DNA from: an uncultured bacterium
Lineage (GTDB): Bacteria > Cyanobacteriota > Vampirovibrionia > Gastranaerophilales > Gastranaerophilaceae
DNA length: 64,000 nucleotides
Direction of reading: 5' to 3'
Assembly: GCA_949282215.1 (NCBI GenBank)
Contig: CASDPF010000004.1
Location: 1-64,000, forward strand
In this document: positions 8,613-18,357 of the stretch, in pieces
How the letters are laid out: each line of letters starts with the position of its first letter
How positions within the stretch are numbered: position 1 is the stretch's first letter
The notes under the pieces: generated by a model
Seen by the model: only the letters and a program-made list of their open reading frames with translations
What the model was told of the DNA's origin: nothing
The model's database searches: none
Translations under genes and position numbers: made by a program

Positions 8613-8738
8613 TAATTTTTCCTTCTACTTGCATGCTTTTTTTATTATTTACGGCATGATGTAGGAAAAACTTTAATGATTTTTACAAAATTTCATACTT
8701 TAGTATGGGAAATTTCAAACTTTTGTTTATCTCTATGT

Positions 8739-9161
8739 TCATTTCTTTCTCTTTTATTGCGAGTAAAAGAGAAAGAAATGAGCCAAAGAAAGAGAAAAAC
8801 GCTGTATTCACAGCATCGCAAAGCGATGCAAAAATCAAATGGTTGTCGTTAAATGCTGACGCATTTAACCGTTCAAGCCTCACTATCGCACAATAAATTG
8901 TGCACATCCGGCAAATTTTAAGCGAGCGTGTGCAAAGCCCGATAGCGAGCAAAGAGGTGAAAAGCTTTAGCTTTTCACGACCAGCAATTTGATCTTGCAA
9001 TGCAGGAATGGCATTGCTGGAATTTCAGCGAGTTTTTCTTTTTGCCTTCTTTTGTAGTTGAAAGCTTTTGCTTGAAACTTGCAAAATGGTCTCACTTAGG
9101 TTTTTAGTTGTGAGTTGGTTCACTTTTTCTTTTTACTTCGCAATAAAAGAGAAAGAAATGA
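8739..9161. repeat. Hairpin-rich non-coding element bounded by an 18-bp repeat
   Basis: The 620-bp gap between the HD-GYP gene and tmk holds no convincing gene. It opens with an 18-bp perfect inverted repeat (8739-8756 and 8764-8781, key TTTCTTTCTCTTTTA). A third copy of the right arm closes the element at 9144-9161. Between them are at least five more perfect palindromes: 8813-8829 (GCATCGC arms), 8848-8869 (GTTAAATGC), 8888-8903 (GCACAAT), 8957-8978 (GTGAAAAGCT) and 8997-9017 (GCAATGC). The stretch is also more GC-rich than its surroundings. It may be a non-autonomous mobile or extragenic palindromic element. Confidence 0.6.
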
Positions 9162-9232
9162 ATATCCCTATAACATATATTATGTTGAAAATATTTTTTG
9201 ATATTTTATACTCGTTTTATAAAGGAAATATT

Positions 9233-9844
9233 ATGGAACGAGGTTTATTTATAACATTTGAGGGTGCTGATGGCTGTGGAAAAACTACACAGTTAATGCT
9301 TCTTGCTAAGGCTTTGAAAGCAAAAGGGTATGATGTGGTTGTCACAAGAGAGCCTGGTGCAAAAGGGTTAGGTGAAAAAATCAGAGAAATTCTCCTGAAT
9401 TATGACGGTGATGTCTCATCACAGGCTGAAGCTTTTTTGTTTTTAGCAGATAGGGCTCAACATATTGATATAATTGTTAATCCTGCTGTTGAAAAGGGCA
9501 AAATTGTTCTATGTGATCGTCATACTGATAGTACGGTTGCTTATCAAGGTTATGGAAGAGGATTGGATATTTCCAGAATAAAAATGTTAAATGATATTGC
9601 AACCGGAGGAACAAAGCCTGATTTAACTTTTGTTTTTGATATCGACGTTGAAACTTCAATGCATAGAGTCGGCTCTAACAAGGATAGAATGGAAAGTGCC
9701 GGCATGGAATTCTTTAACCGTGTACGAAATGGTTATTTAGAAATTGCAAAACAAGAGCCAAATCGTGTCAAAGTTATTGATGCAACGCAATCAATTGAGG
9801 AAATAAATATTCAGATAATTAAGCAGGTTAATCAATTAAGGTAA
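9233..9844 (+). CDS. tmk: Thymidylate kinase
   Basis: A 203-residue dTMP kinase that phosphorylates dTMP to dTDP for DNA synthesis. P-loop FEGADGCGKTTQ lies at the N-terminus, the dTMP-binding TREPGAKGLGEKIR segment follows, then the DRHTDSTVAYQGYGRG motif. The ATG at 9233 with AAAGGA upstream is chosen; a longer in-frame reading from 9068 would translate the hairpin-rich region and has no family support. Its stop overlaps the end of the convergent pilin gene by 9 bp. Confidence 0.97.
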   Translation: MERGLFITFEGADGCGKTTQLMLLAKALKAKGYDVVVTREPGAKGLGEKIREILLNYDGDVSSQAEAFLFLADRAQHIDIIVNPAVEKGKIVLCDRHTDSTVAYQGYGRGLDISRIKMLNDIATGGTKPDLTFVFDIDVETSMHRVGSNKDRMESAGMEFFNRVRNGYLEIAKQEPNRVKVIDATQSIEEINIQIIKQVNQLR

Positions 9845-10558
9845 GCATTCCCAGTAGCCTTTTGACGGATTATCGGGGCATGTGTCTGATAATGCAAAGG
9901 TACTGCAAGTTACACCATTCACATTTGAAATACTGTTTTTAGAACATTTATTACTGGTTTCTGGTGTGTTATTATATCCGGGAAGTCGATTTCCTTCTTC
10001 ATCATAAGCCGCTTCACTTTCTCTTGTGGCTGGTGACAGCACTCCTGTTTTTGATATTGTAAAGACAAATAAATCATGTCCGTATGCGTTTGGTCCTTTA
10101 TAAATTCCATTTGTGTCGAGGACTACCCAGTTTGTTCCGCAATTTTGGGAAATTGACAGTGCACTGCCGTCAGGAGTAATAATGCTTCCTTCATTTCTAA
10201 ATATTTGGTTACATTCAGGCCTTTGACCTTTTTTAAGAGTATAAGTTTTAATATTTTTAATATATGTTGTATTGTCTTCAATGTCTATATTTTTGATGTA
10301 TTTATATTCTGAATAAATAGCTTTTGCAAGTTCTGGATATGCGTTAGTTAGATTTTCGTTGTCCCATAGAGGTGGTTCGTTTATACGAGCTTTATTAAAG
10401 GCATTATAAAAATTTGCATACGATTTTTTAAATGCAACTTCAAGACTCTTTTGATTATTTTTTTGAATAATTGCATGTAATGTCATCGCTGCGACAATTC
10501 CGATTATGCCAAGTGTTATCAAAACTTCTGCAAGTGTGAATGCATATTTTTTTGTCAT
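9836..10558 (-). CDS. Type IV pilin-like protein, regulator-paired
   Basis: A 240-residue prepilin-type protein: MTKKYA, then FTLAEVLITLGIIG and a hydrophobic helix with Glu at mature position 5. The body carries the family motif VLDTNGIYKGPNAYGHDLF. The Cys-rich C-terminus ends YWECLP, matching the YW-[DE]-x-LP group also seen at 13192, 16848 and 50230. It is divergent from the XRE gene at 10626 across only 67 bp, which contain two copies of AAATAGGTCAC. It ends tail-to-tail within tmk. Confidence 0.9.
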   Translation of the reverse strand: MTKKYAFTLAEVLITLGIIGIVAAMTLHAIIQKNNQKSLEVAFKKSYANFYNAFNKARINEPPLWDNENLTNAYPELAKAIYSEYKYIKNIDIEDNTTYIKNIKTYTLKKGQRPECNQIFRNEGSIITPDGSALSISQNCGTNWVVLDTNGIYKGPNAYGHDLFVFTISKTGVLSPATRESEAAYDEEGNRLPGYNNTPETSNKCSKNSISNVNGVTCSTFALSDTCPDNPSKGYWECLP

Positions 10559-10579
10559 AAAATAATCCTCCGCTTGGAC

Positions 10580-10625
10580 AAATAGGTCACTGACTTTAGC
10601 TTTAATTTAAGGCAAAATAGGTCAC
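10580..10625. promoter_or_regulatory. Paired AAATAGGTCAC repeats, likely operator
   Basis: AAATAGGTCAC occurs at 10580-10590 and again at 10615-10625, a 35-bp periodicity. The second copy directly abuts the ATG of the XRE gene, so binding there would block that gene. The first is 22 bp upstream of the pilin start. Autoregulation plus pilin control is inferred. Confidence 0.55.
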
Positions 10626-10835
10626 ATGTCAAGGCTAAAAATTTTAGGGCAAAATATAGCAAAATACAGACAACAAAATAAGCTTTCGCAAGAGAAACTT
10701 GCAGAGCTTGTTGATTTGTCACGTGAATATATAACTCGAGTTGAGCGAGGACAAAAAAATATAAGCTTAAAAAAATTATTTGCTATTGCAGATGCCTTGG
10801 ATGTAAAATTTCGGGACTTAGCAGACTTTGATTAA
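10626..10835 (+). CDS. XRE-family helix-turn-helix regulator
   Basis: A 69-residue protein that is almost entirely one Cro/C1-type helix-turn-helix (LSQEKLAELVDLSREYITRVERG). No ribosome binding site of normal strength precedes the ATG, which is immediately preceded by one copy of the AAATAGGTCAC repeat, so the mRNA may be leaderless or poorly translated. It is divergent from the pilin gene at 9836-10558 and is its probable dedicated regulator. Its end overlaps the convergent gene at 10818 by 18 bp. Confidence 0.88.
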   Translation: MSRLKILGQNIAKYRQQNKLSQEKLAELVDLSREYITRVERGQKNISLKKLFAIADALDVKFRDLADFD

Positions 10836-11444
10836 GTTTGGATTATGTATAACATCAATGACATTTTGTTGTCTAAATGTACTTATTGTCTTGATATTTG
10901 ATGGATTTTTATAATTTTCCTTAGCTAGAATTGCTCCTAGAATTGCTTCCAACTGAGACATTGGCATCATATTTTGCGGGAGCTCAATCCCCCATTCATT
11001 AGTCAGGGCTTGTTGTAGAAATTTGCAGTCAGCAGGTGAACGCTCAAGATAGCAAGAGTTTAAGTGCATGCTTTGTCTTGTTAAATAAATTTCAAATCTA
11101 TTAACAGTTATACCTTTTTCGCTTAATGAACGAAAATATTCACTGCCTCGTGTTGTGTATCTTTGTGTCCAATTGTCCTGATTTGGCATAAGTTTGTTAG
11201 TTGCAACCATTTGATATGGTTTTGATAATATTCGCCATTTGCCATTCAGCATAGTTTTATCCCAAGCCATAGACACGCATATTTCCGAATCTTTGGTTGA
11301 TGAATAATTATCAAAAAAATGGATAATATCATTCATTTTGTATAATTTATCAACCAAAATTAAATTATTATCGTCATCAAAAATAGCAAGCCCTGAATCC
11401 ATGCTTGAACCTGATGCTAATGATAAACCTATGTAATATTTCAT
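10818..11444 (-). CDS. Conserved hypothetical protein, possibly RNase H-like fold
   Basis: A 208-residue protein without transmembrane segments. The start, MKYYIGLSLASGSSMDSGLAIFDDDN, followed by CVSMAWDKTMLNGKWR, resembles predicted nucleases with an RNase H-like fold (DUF429 type), in which an N-terminal strand carries the first acidic residue. I am not confident of the family. It sits 3 nt downstream of map in the same direction (adk, map, this gene), so it is probably co-transcribed with them. Confidence 0.7.
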   Translation of the reverse strand: MKYYIGLSLASGSSMDSGLAIFDDDNNLILVDKLYKMNDIIHFFDNYSSTKDSEICVSMAWDKTMLNGKWRILSKPYQMVATNKLMPNQDNWTQRYTTRGSEYFRSLSEKGITVNRFEIYLTRQSMHLNSCYLERSPADCKFLQQALTNEWGIELPQNMMPMSQLEAILGAILAKENYKNPSNIKTISTFRQQNVIDVIHNPNLIKVC

Positions 11445-11447
11445 TTA

Positions 11448-12200
11448 TTACTCCATAAGTTTTGTAGTAATTAACGGCCCGTCTTCTGTTGCAATAACTG
11501 TATGTTCAAAGTGAGCAGATGGTTTTCCGTCTTTTGTACTTACTGTCCATTCATCATCAGCCACAATAACGTCATCGCAACCTAAATTCAACATTGGTTC
11601 TATTGCTATTGCATAGCCTTGTTTAATTATTGTTGAATCCCCTACTCGGTAATTGAATAAAAACGGTTCTTCATGCATAGCATGACCTACACCGTGTCCG
11701 CCGTATTGTCTTACTATTCCAAAATTATAGCTTTTAGCAACATCTTCTACCGCACCTGATATATCATCTAAAGTGTTTCCTATAAGCATTTTATCTATGC
11801 CTGCATAAAGTGATTCTTCTGTGGCTTTCATTAGTCTTTGTTTGTCTTCATCAATTTTTCCGACAGCATAAGACCAAGCACTGTCACCAACAAGTCCTCG
11901 ATACGTTGCTCCTACGTCTATTGCAATAATATCGCCTTCTTTAACTTTTACATTTTCATTTGGAATTCCATGAACTACTTGTTCGTTAATTGATGTACAA
12001 ATACATCCGGGAAAGCCGTTATAGCCTAAAAATGTAGGAATTGCACGATTTTCTCTGATTACTTGATGAGCTATTTCATCAAGTTCTTTTGTCGAAATTC
12101 CCGGTTCAAGAACTTCTTTCATTTTCTGATGCACTAACGCTACAATATGACCTGCATGACGCATTAGTTTGATTTCTTCTCTTGATTTTCTGTTAATCAT
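11448..12200 (-). CDS. map: Methionine aminopeptidase, type I
   Basis: A 250-residue enzyme that removes the initiator methionine from nascent proteins using two divalent metal ions. The metal-binding ligands lie in IAIDVGATYRGLVGDSAW, the conserved YGGHGVGHAMHEEPFLFN and IEPML, with the final Glu in HFEHTVIATEDGP. Length is standard for type I without an N-terminal extension. It overlaps the end of adk by 8 bp, and adk-map is a common order, so the two are likely coupled. Confidence 0.97.
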   Translation of the reverse strand: MINRKSREEIKLMRHAGHIVALVHQKMKEVLEPGISTKELDEIAHQVIRENRAIPTFLGYNGFPGCICTSINEQVVHGIPNENVKVKEGDIIAIDVGATYRGLVGDSAWSYAVGKIDEDKQRLMKATEESLYAGIDKMLIGNTLDDISGAVEDVAKSYNFGIVRQYGGHGVGHAMHEEPFLFNYRVGDSTIIKQGYAIAIEPMLNLGCDDVIVADDEWTVSTKDGKPSAHFEHTVIATEDGPLITTKLME

Positions 12201-12855
12201 TTACTACCTTCAATAATCTTTCCCAAACTTCATCAATAGTTCCATTCGCGTCAATAGTTTTAAGGTTTCCTTTGTTTTTATAATATTCAATCAAAGGTGC
12301 TGTTTCGTGGAAATATGTATCAAATCTTGCTTGGGCAACTTCTTTTGTATCATCTTTTCGTTGAGTTAATTCAGCTCCATCATTGTCACATTTGCCTGCA
12401 ACTTTTGGAGGCTTGAATTCAAGGTTATAAATTTCTCCGCAAACAGGGCAAGAACGTCTGTTTACAATTCTTTCAACAAGAATGTTTGTGTCAATATCAA
12501 AATAGATTGCTCTAAAATCTACTTTTTCGCCGTTATTAATTTCATTATTGATAAGTTCCAACTTATCAGCTTGTTCTACACTTCTTGGATATCCGTCAAG
12601 AATGTAGCCGTTTTTGCAATCGTCCTGAGCTAATCTGTTTTTTATAATTTTAGCTACTAAATCTACAGGAACTAAATTACCTTTATCAATATATGATTTT
12701 GCAATTTTTCCGTCAGGAGTTTCCTTTTTAATTTCAGCTCTCAAAAGAGAACCAGTATCCACGTGCGGGAAGTTTAAATATTTTGCTAATTTTTCGGTTT
12801 GTGTACCTTTACCGCAAGCAGGTGGTCCTAAAAAAATAAGTTCTTTTTTTGTCAT
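12193..12855 (-). CDS. adk: Adenylate kinase
   Basis: A 220-residue kinase interconverting ATP plus AMP with two ADP. P-loop FLGPPACGKGTQT is at the N-terminus, the AMP-binding region reads HVDTGSLLRAEI, and GYPRSVEQAD follows. The LID domain is the zinc-binding type with CPVC present and a partner pair reduced to C-x2-D (KCDND), so metal coordination is Cys3Asp-like. Usually adk follows secY; here it leads adk-map. A 146-bp gap separates it from the divergent pilin leader. Confidence 0.97.
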   Translation of the reverse strand: MTKKELIFLGPPACGKGTQTEKLAKYLNFPHVDTGSLLRAEIKKETPDGKIAKSYIDKGNLVPVDLVAKIIKNRLAQDDCKNGYILDGYPRSVEQADKLELINNEINNGEKVDFRAIYFDIDTNILVERIVNRRSCPVCGEIYNLEFKPPKVAGKCDNDGAELTQRKDDTKEVAQARFDTYFHETAPLIEYYKNKGNLKTIDANGTIDEVWERLLKVVND

Positions 12856-12967
12856 TTTAAATCTCTCTTTCGTGTACTTTATGTAATAATTTTACATCAA
12901 CACCTTTTTGAATTCAAGAAATTTTATCATTTAACAAAAATAGATTGCAAAAAATAGCGTTATCATT

Positions 12968-13191
12968 TATAATAGTAAAATATAGAAACGAAGGAGGATG
13001 TATGCAAAAAGCTTATATAGATAGAATTTCGGGGGGGGGGGCAACCAACTAACAGTTAGGACAAGCATTCCCGAGTTAGACCTCCGATTTGGTGAAAAAA
13101 TGCTGAAAAGTATGCCGTGCCATTAGACACGGTAGTTTGTGTTGCAGAATTTTGAAAAACAAGTAGTAAAAATATAAAAAACGGAGGTTTT
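12968..13191 (+). promoter_or_regulatory. Pilin leader A: TATAAT, upstream ORF with G11 tract, conserved hairpin
   Basis: Sequence order: TATAAT (12968-12973), strong GGAGG (12993-12997), ATG at 13002 opening MQKAYIDRIS, then G11 (13031-13041). At eleven G the ORF stops at TAA (13050-13052). At twelve or nine G it would continue GNQLTVRTSIPELDLRFGEK and stop at 13126. A CCGTG/CACGG hairpin lies at 13115-13132. ACCTCCG at 13080-13086 is perfectly complementary to the pilin ribosome binding site CGGAGGT at 13182-13188. Close homologues precede the pilins at 27020 and 59412, so this is a conserved control leader. Mechanism is inferred. Confidence 0.7.
13031..13041 (+). repeat. G11 homopolymer tract in pilin leader A
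   Basis: Eleven G within the small upstream ORF of the leader. Tract length decides whether the ORF ends four codons later or runs on for about 28 more codons in the frame conserved between leaders. Confidence 0.95.
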
Positions 13192-13917
13192 ATGAAAAAG
13201 AAAAAAGCTTTTACTTTAGCTGAGGTACTGATAACTTTAGGAATAATCGGTGTCGTTGCGGCAATGACTTTACCGTCACTTGTTACAAAGCAGAGAAATA
13301 AAGAGCTAGAAGTTGGATTAAAAAAGGCTTATTCAAATGCTTCACAAGCTTATTTACTTACAAAATCTCAACTTGGAGTTGACAATATTAATGAAACTTA
13401 TACTTATTATGATGCTTCTAATGGTGGTTATATTTATGCTAATCAATTTATTGATACATTTTATAAAAATTTGAAAGTCGTTAAGAGTATTCAATTTTAT
13501 TCATTTAAAAATTATAATGGTACACGAGTTATTACTCAAAATTTTGGTCGTGATTATCCCGAAGCTGTTAATATCTTACCGGATGGGAGTTCAATAGGTG
13601 TTATAATTATTTCAGATGGTTCAAATGGGGGAAGAAATATATGGGTATCATTTGATACAAATGGCCCTTATAAAAAACCTAATCAATACGGACATGATAT
13701 ATTTAAATTTATGATTGATAAGTCAGATAAGCTTATACCTGTAAAACCTGTAGCCGTAGATGAAGATGTTGATATTGAAGTAGATGAGCTTGCAGGTCGA
13801 CCATGCAGCATTAATAATAACCAGTTATCAAACGGAGCTGGTTGTAGTTGGTTTGCCGTGAATAATATTAATCCAGATGATGAAACTAAATCTTACTGGG
13901 ATAATTTACCGAAATAA
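13192..13917 (+). CDS. Type IV pilin-like protein, G-tract leader
   Basis: A 241-residue prepilin-type protein: MKKKKA then FTLAEVLITLGIIG. The body has the SFDTNGPYKKPNQYGHDIFKF motif, and the C-terminus ends SYWDNLPK. It is closest by eye to the pilin at 16848, which also has QFYSFKNYNGTR/KFYPFKNYSG and NPDDETK-[ST]-YWDNLPK, so these two look like a recent duplication with different control regions. ATG at 13192 has CGGAGGT 3-10 nt upstream. It is convergent with gyrB across a shared terminator. Confidence 0.92.
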   Translation: MKKKKAFTLAEVLITLGIIGVVAAMTLPSLVTKQRNKELEVGLKKAYSNASQAYLLTKSQLGVDNINETYTYYDASNGGYIYANQFIDTFYKNLKVVKSIQFYSFKNYNGTRVITQNFGRDYPEAVNILPDGSSIGVIIISDGSNGGRNIWVSFDTNGPYKKPNQYGHDIFKFMIDKSDKLIPVKPVAVDEDVDIEVDELAGRPCSINNNQLSNGAGCSWFAVNNINPDDETKSYWDNLPK

Positions 13918-13944
13918 AAAAAGCTCCCAGTCGGGAGCTTTTTT

Positions 13945-13946
<2 letters not shown>
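13916..13946. terminator. Bidirectional intrinsic terminator
   Basis: AGCTCCC and GGGAGCT arms around a 4-nt loop, with A-run left and T-run right. It serves the convergent pilin and gyrB genes and overlaps the last codon of gyrB. Confidence 0.9.
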
Positions 13947-16512
<2,566 letters not shown>

Positions 16513-16537
16513 TTATAGCATAAATAAATAATTTTGG

Positions 16538-16711
16538 CTATTTTGTATCGTTATTTATTGTTACATTTTCGGCTTTTGTTATTTTGACTGTGTCATTTTC
16601 TACTTTTACTTCCAAATAGTCTGCCTCAGGATCTACATCAATAAGTTCAAGAAGTGTTTTGGGCATAAATAATGCCCAGCCGCTGCCTGAACGTGAAAGC
16701 TTTTTCTTCAT
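16538..16711 (-). CDS. Small AbrB/MazE-like DNA-binding protein
   Basis: A 57-residue protein beginning MKKKLSRSGSGWALFMPKTL and continuing LLELIDVDPEADYLEV, the swapped-hairpin pattern of SpoVT/AbrB and MazE-type proteins. AGGGAG lies about 12 nt upstream of ATG 16711. No toxin gene is adjacent. It is divergent from the pilin gene at 16848 across 136 bp holding TATACTTAT/ATAAGTATA repeats, so it occupies the place taken by XRE proteins at the other pilin loci. It is followed by gyrB 70 nt later on the same strand. Function as pilin regulator is inferred. Confidence 0.7.
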   Translation of the reverse strand: MKKKLSRSGSGWALFMPKTLLELIDVDPEADYLEVKVENDTVKITKAENVTINNDTK

Positions 16712-16773
16712 AATATTTTTATTTCTCCCTTATTTTATACATATAAACACTTTACAAAATAAGAGAAATCAGT

Positions 16774-16818
16774 TATACTTATATAAAATAAGTATATTAT
16801 AATTATTTTATAAGTATA
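16774..16818. promoter_or_regulatory. Inverted repeat plus extra half-site upstream of pilin
   Basis: TATACTTAT and ATAAGTATA form a 9-bp perfect inverted repeat with a 5-bp spacer (16774-16796). A third half-site ATAAGTATA lies at 16810-16818, 29 bp before the pilin ATG. It is a plausible operator for the AbrB-like neighbour. Confidence 0.5.
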
Positions 16819-16847
16819 AAATAACATTATTATCAAGCGAGGTGTTT

Positions 16848-17561
16848 ATGAAAAGAGGATTTACATTAGCGGAAGTGCTTATTACTTTGAGTATTATCGG
16901 TATAGTTGCAGCTATGACTCTGCCGGCATTGGTTAATAAGTATCAGGCAAAGGTTTTAGAAACAGCTTTTAAAAAATCTTATGCAAATTTGCAAAATGCT
17001 TATATTTTAACAAAATCATCTTTAGGGGTTACAAATCTAAAAGCAACCTATGCTCTTTATGACAAAGATGCAAACAAATATCCGTTAGCTGAAGAATTTT
17101 TTGCTGAGTTCAAAAAGAATATGAAGGTGATTAATTCCGTTAAATTTTATCCGTTTAAAAATTATAGCGGAAAGAAGACAATGACTTCAAATGTAGGAGC
17201 GGATATGCCTCAGGCTTTAAATATTCTGCCAGATGGCAGTTCAATCGGTGTTTGGATAAATGCATCAGTAATACATTTTTTCATAGATACGAATGGTCCT
17301 TATAGGAAACCTAATAGGTATGGTTTTGATATTTTTTCTTTTGTCGTTGACGATTCATCTGACAAAATCAAACCTAGAAAGCCAACTCGCAAGTATACAG
17401 AAGAAGAATTAGAAAATGAACGATGGCCTGAATTGGCCGGTTATCCTTGTGATAAAACTTCTGCACAAGGTGCAAATGGAGTCGGTTGCAGCTGGTATGC
17501 CATTAATAATATAAATCCTGATGATGAAACTAAGACTTATTGGGATAATTTACCTAAGTAG
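16848..17561 (+). CDS. Type IV pilin-like protein, regulator-paired
   Basis: A 237-residue prepilin-type protein with leader MKRG, then FTLAEVLITLSIIG. ATG 16848 is chosen because GAGGTG precedes it; an in-frame GTG two codons earlier has no spacing for a ribosome binding site. The body contains FIDTNGPYRKPNRYGFDIF and ends TYWDNLPK. It is very similar to the pilin at 13192, yet that gene has a G-tract leader while this one is divergent from a small AbrB-like gene. Confidence 0.92.
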   Translation: MKRGFTLAEVLITLSIIGIVAAMTLPALVNKYQAKVLETAFKKSYANLQNAYILTKSSLGVTNLKATYALYDKDANKYPLAEEFFAEFKKNMKVINSVKFYPFKNYSGKKTMTSNVGADMPQALNILPDGSSIGVWINASVIHFFIDTNGPYRKPNRYGFDIFSFVVDDSSDKIKPRKPTRKYTEEELENERWPELAGYPCDKTSAQGANGVGCSWYAINNINPDDETKTYWDNLPK

Positions 17562-17635
17562 TTTAGCTTTTGTGGGAATAAGTTTTTAACTAAAGTCTTT
17601 TATAATTTTTTTGTAATTAATATAGGAGATTTTTT

Positions 17636-17929
17636 ATGTCAAAACCTATTTCAAAAGCTATTTTTAAAATCGCTGAAAAAAGTAATTCTTCTAGAGTGGT
17701 TTTATTCACAAATTATTTAAAAATTGATGGAGAAATTTATACGAAAGATTCAAAATGTGAGGAGTGTCATGAAGATGTTCTCCCTCTCCAAAACGCAATT
17801 GTGTGCAGGTTAAAAGATTATTGTGAATGCGAGGGTGATGAGTGTGATTGTCATGATTATGTCTGTTTCAGGTATGATTGGTTAAATGTAAATATTGATG
17901 AGGTCGTTGCATTTAGTATTTTACAATAA
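17636..17929 (+). CDS. Small cysteine-rich protein, unknown function
   Basis: A 97-residue soluble protein with eight Cys, mostly clustered at about residues 42-80 (CEECHEDVLP, CRLKDYCECEGDECDCHDYVC), mixed with Asp, Glu and His. This suggests metal binding. There is no signal peptide. TATAGGAG precedes the ATG. It lies downstream of the pilin at 16848 with a 74-nt gap and ends at a bidirectional terminator. I do not recognise the family. Confidence 0.7.
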   Translation: MSKPISKAIFKIAEKSNSSRVVLFTNYLKIDGEIYTKDSKCEECHEDVLPLQNAIVCRLKDYCECEGDECDCHDYVCFRYDWLNVNIDEVVAFSILQ

Positions 17930-17930
17930 T

Positions 17931-17962
17931 AAAAAACACCCTTTATTAAAAGGGTGTTTTTA
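17931..17962. terminator. Bidirectional intrinsic terminator
   Basis: AACACCCTTT and AAAGGGTGTT arms with flanking A and T runs, between convergent genes ending at 17929 and 17982. Confidence 0.9.
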
Positions 17963-17981
17963 TTTTTTCTTTTTCTAAAAA

Positions 17982-18188
17982 CTATTTAAGTCTTACGTTA
18001 ACAGAAGCACCTTTTTTAGAAATTTCTACTTTGTCTTCTCTTGCTAACCAGCCAAGACCTAAGTCTGCAAAGTTTCCTTTAAGGTCTAATTCTTTTTTAA
18101 TTTTAGAGAATGTAGTTTCTCCGTTGTTGTTCAAATAATTGTAAATTTGACCTGCTGACATTCCGATTTGTTCTTGTAATTCTTGCAT
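17982..18188 (-). CDS. Winged helix-turn-helix protein (DUF2582 type)
   Basis: A 68-residue protein matching the small winged-helix family DUF2582: GQIYNYLNNNGETTFSKIKKELDL forms the first helices, and DLGLGWLAREDKVEISKKG the recognition and wing part. Such proteins are common in anaerobes and have no defined target. GGAGG precedes the ATG about 7 nt upstream. It is a single gene with its own terminator, divergent from the helicase gene. Confidence 0.8.
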   Translation of the reverse strand: MQELQEQIGMSAGQIYNYLNNNGETTFSKIKKELDLKGNFADLGLGWLAREDKVEISKKGASVNVRLK

Positions 18189-18357
18189 TTGATACCTCCT
18201 ACTTTTCCTTGCAATGAATAAATTAATTTGAATTATCTTCTATGTTCAAATATTAGTCTAAATTTCAAAAAAATGCAATAGTTTAACAGTACTAAATAAT
18301 TTGTATTTTTTACACTTATTTTTGTGATAAAATACATTAAAAAGAGGATTGTTTTTT

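Noticed and set aside
8683-9232. Open frames on both strands (8683-9000 minus, 8705-8896 plus, and an N-terminal extension of tmk from 9068)
   Set aside because: They run through stacked palindromes, have no ribosome binding sites, and encode sequence with no family resemblance; tmk has a good start at 9233.
13115-13132. Leader hairpin CCGTG/CACGG as an intrinsic terminator
   Set aside because: The stem is only 5 bp with an 8-nt loop and no T-run follows; it is better seen as a conserved leader structure.
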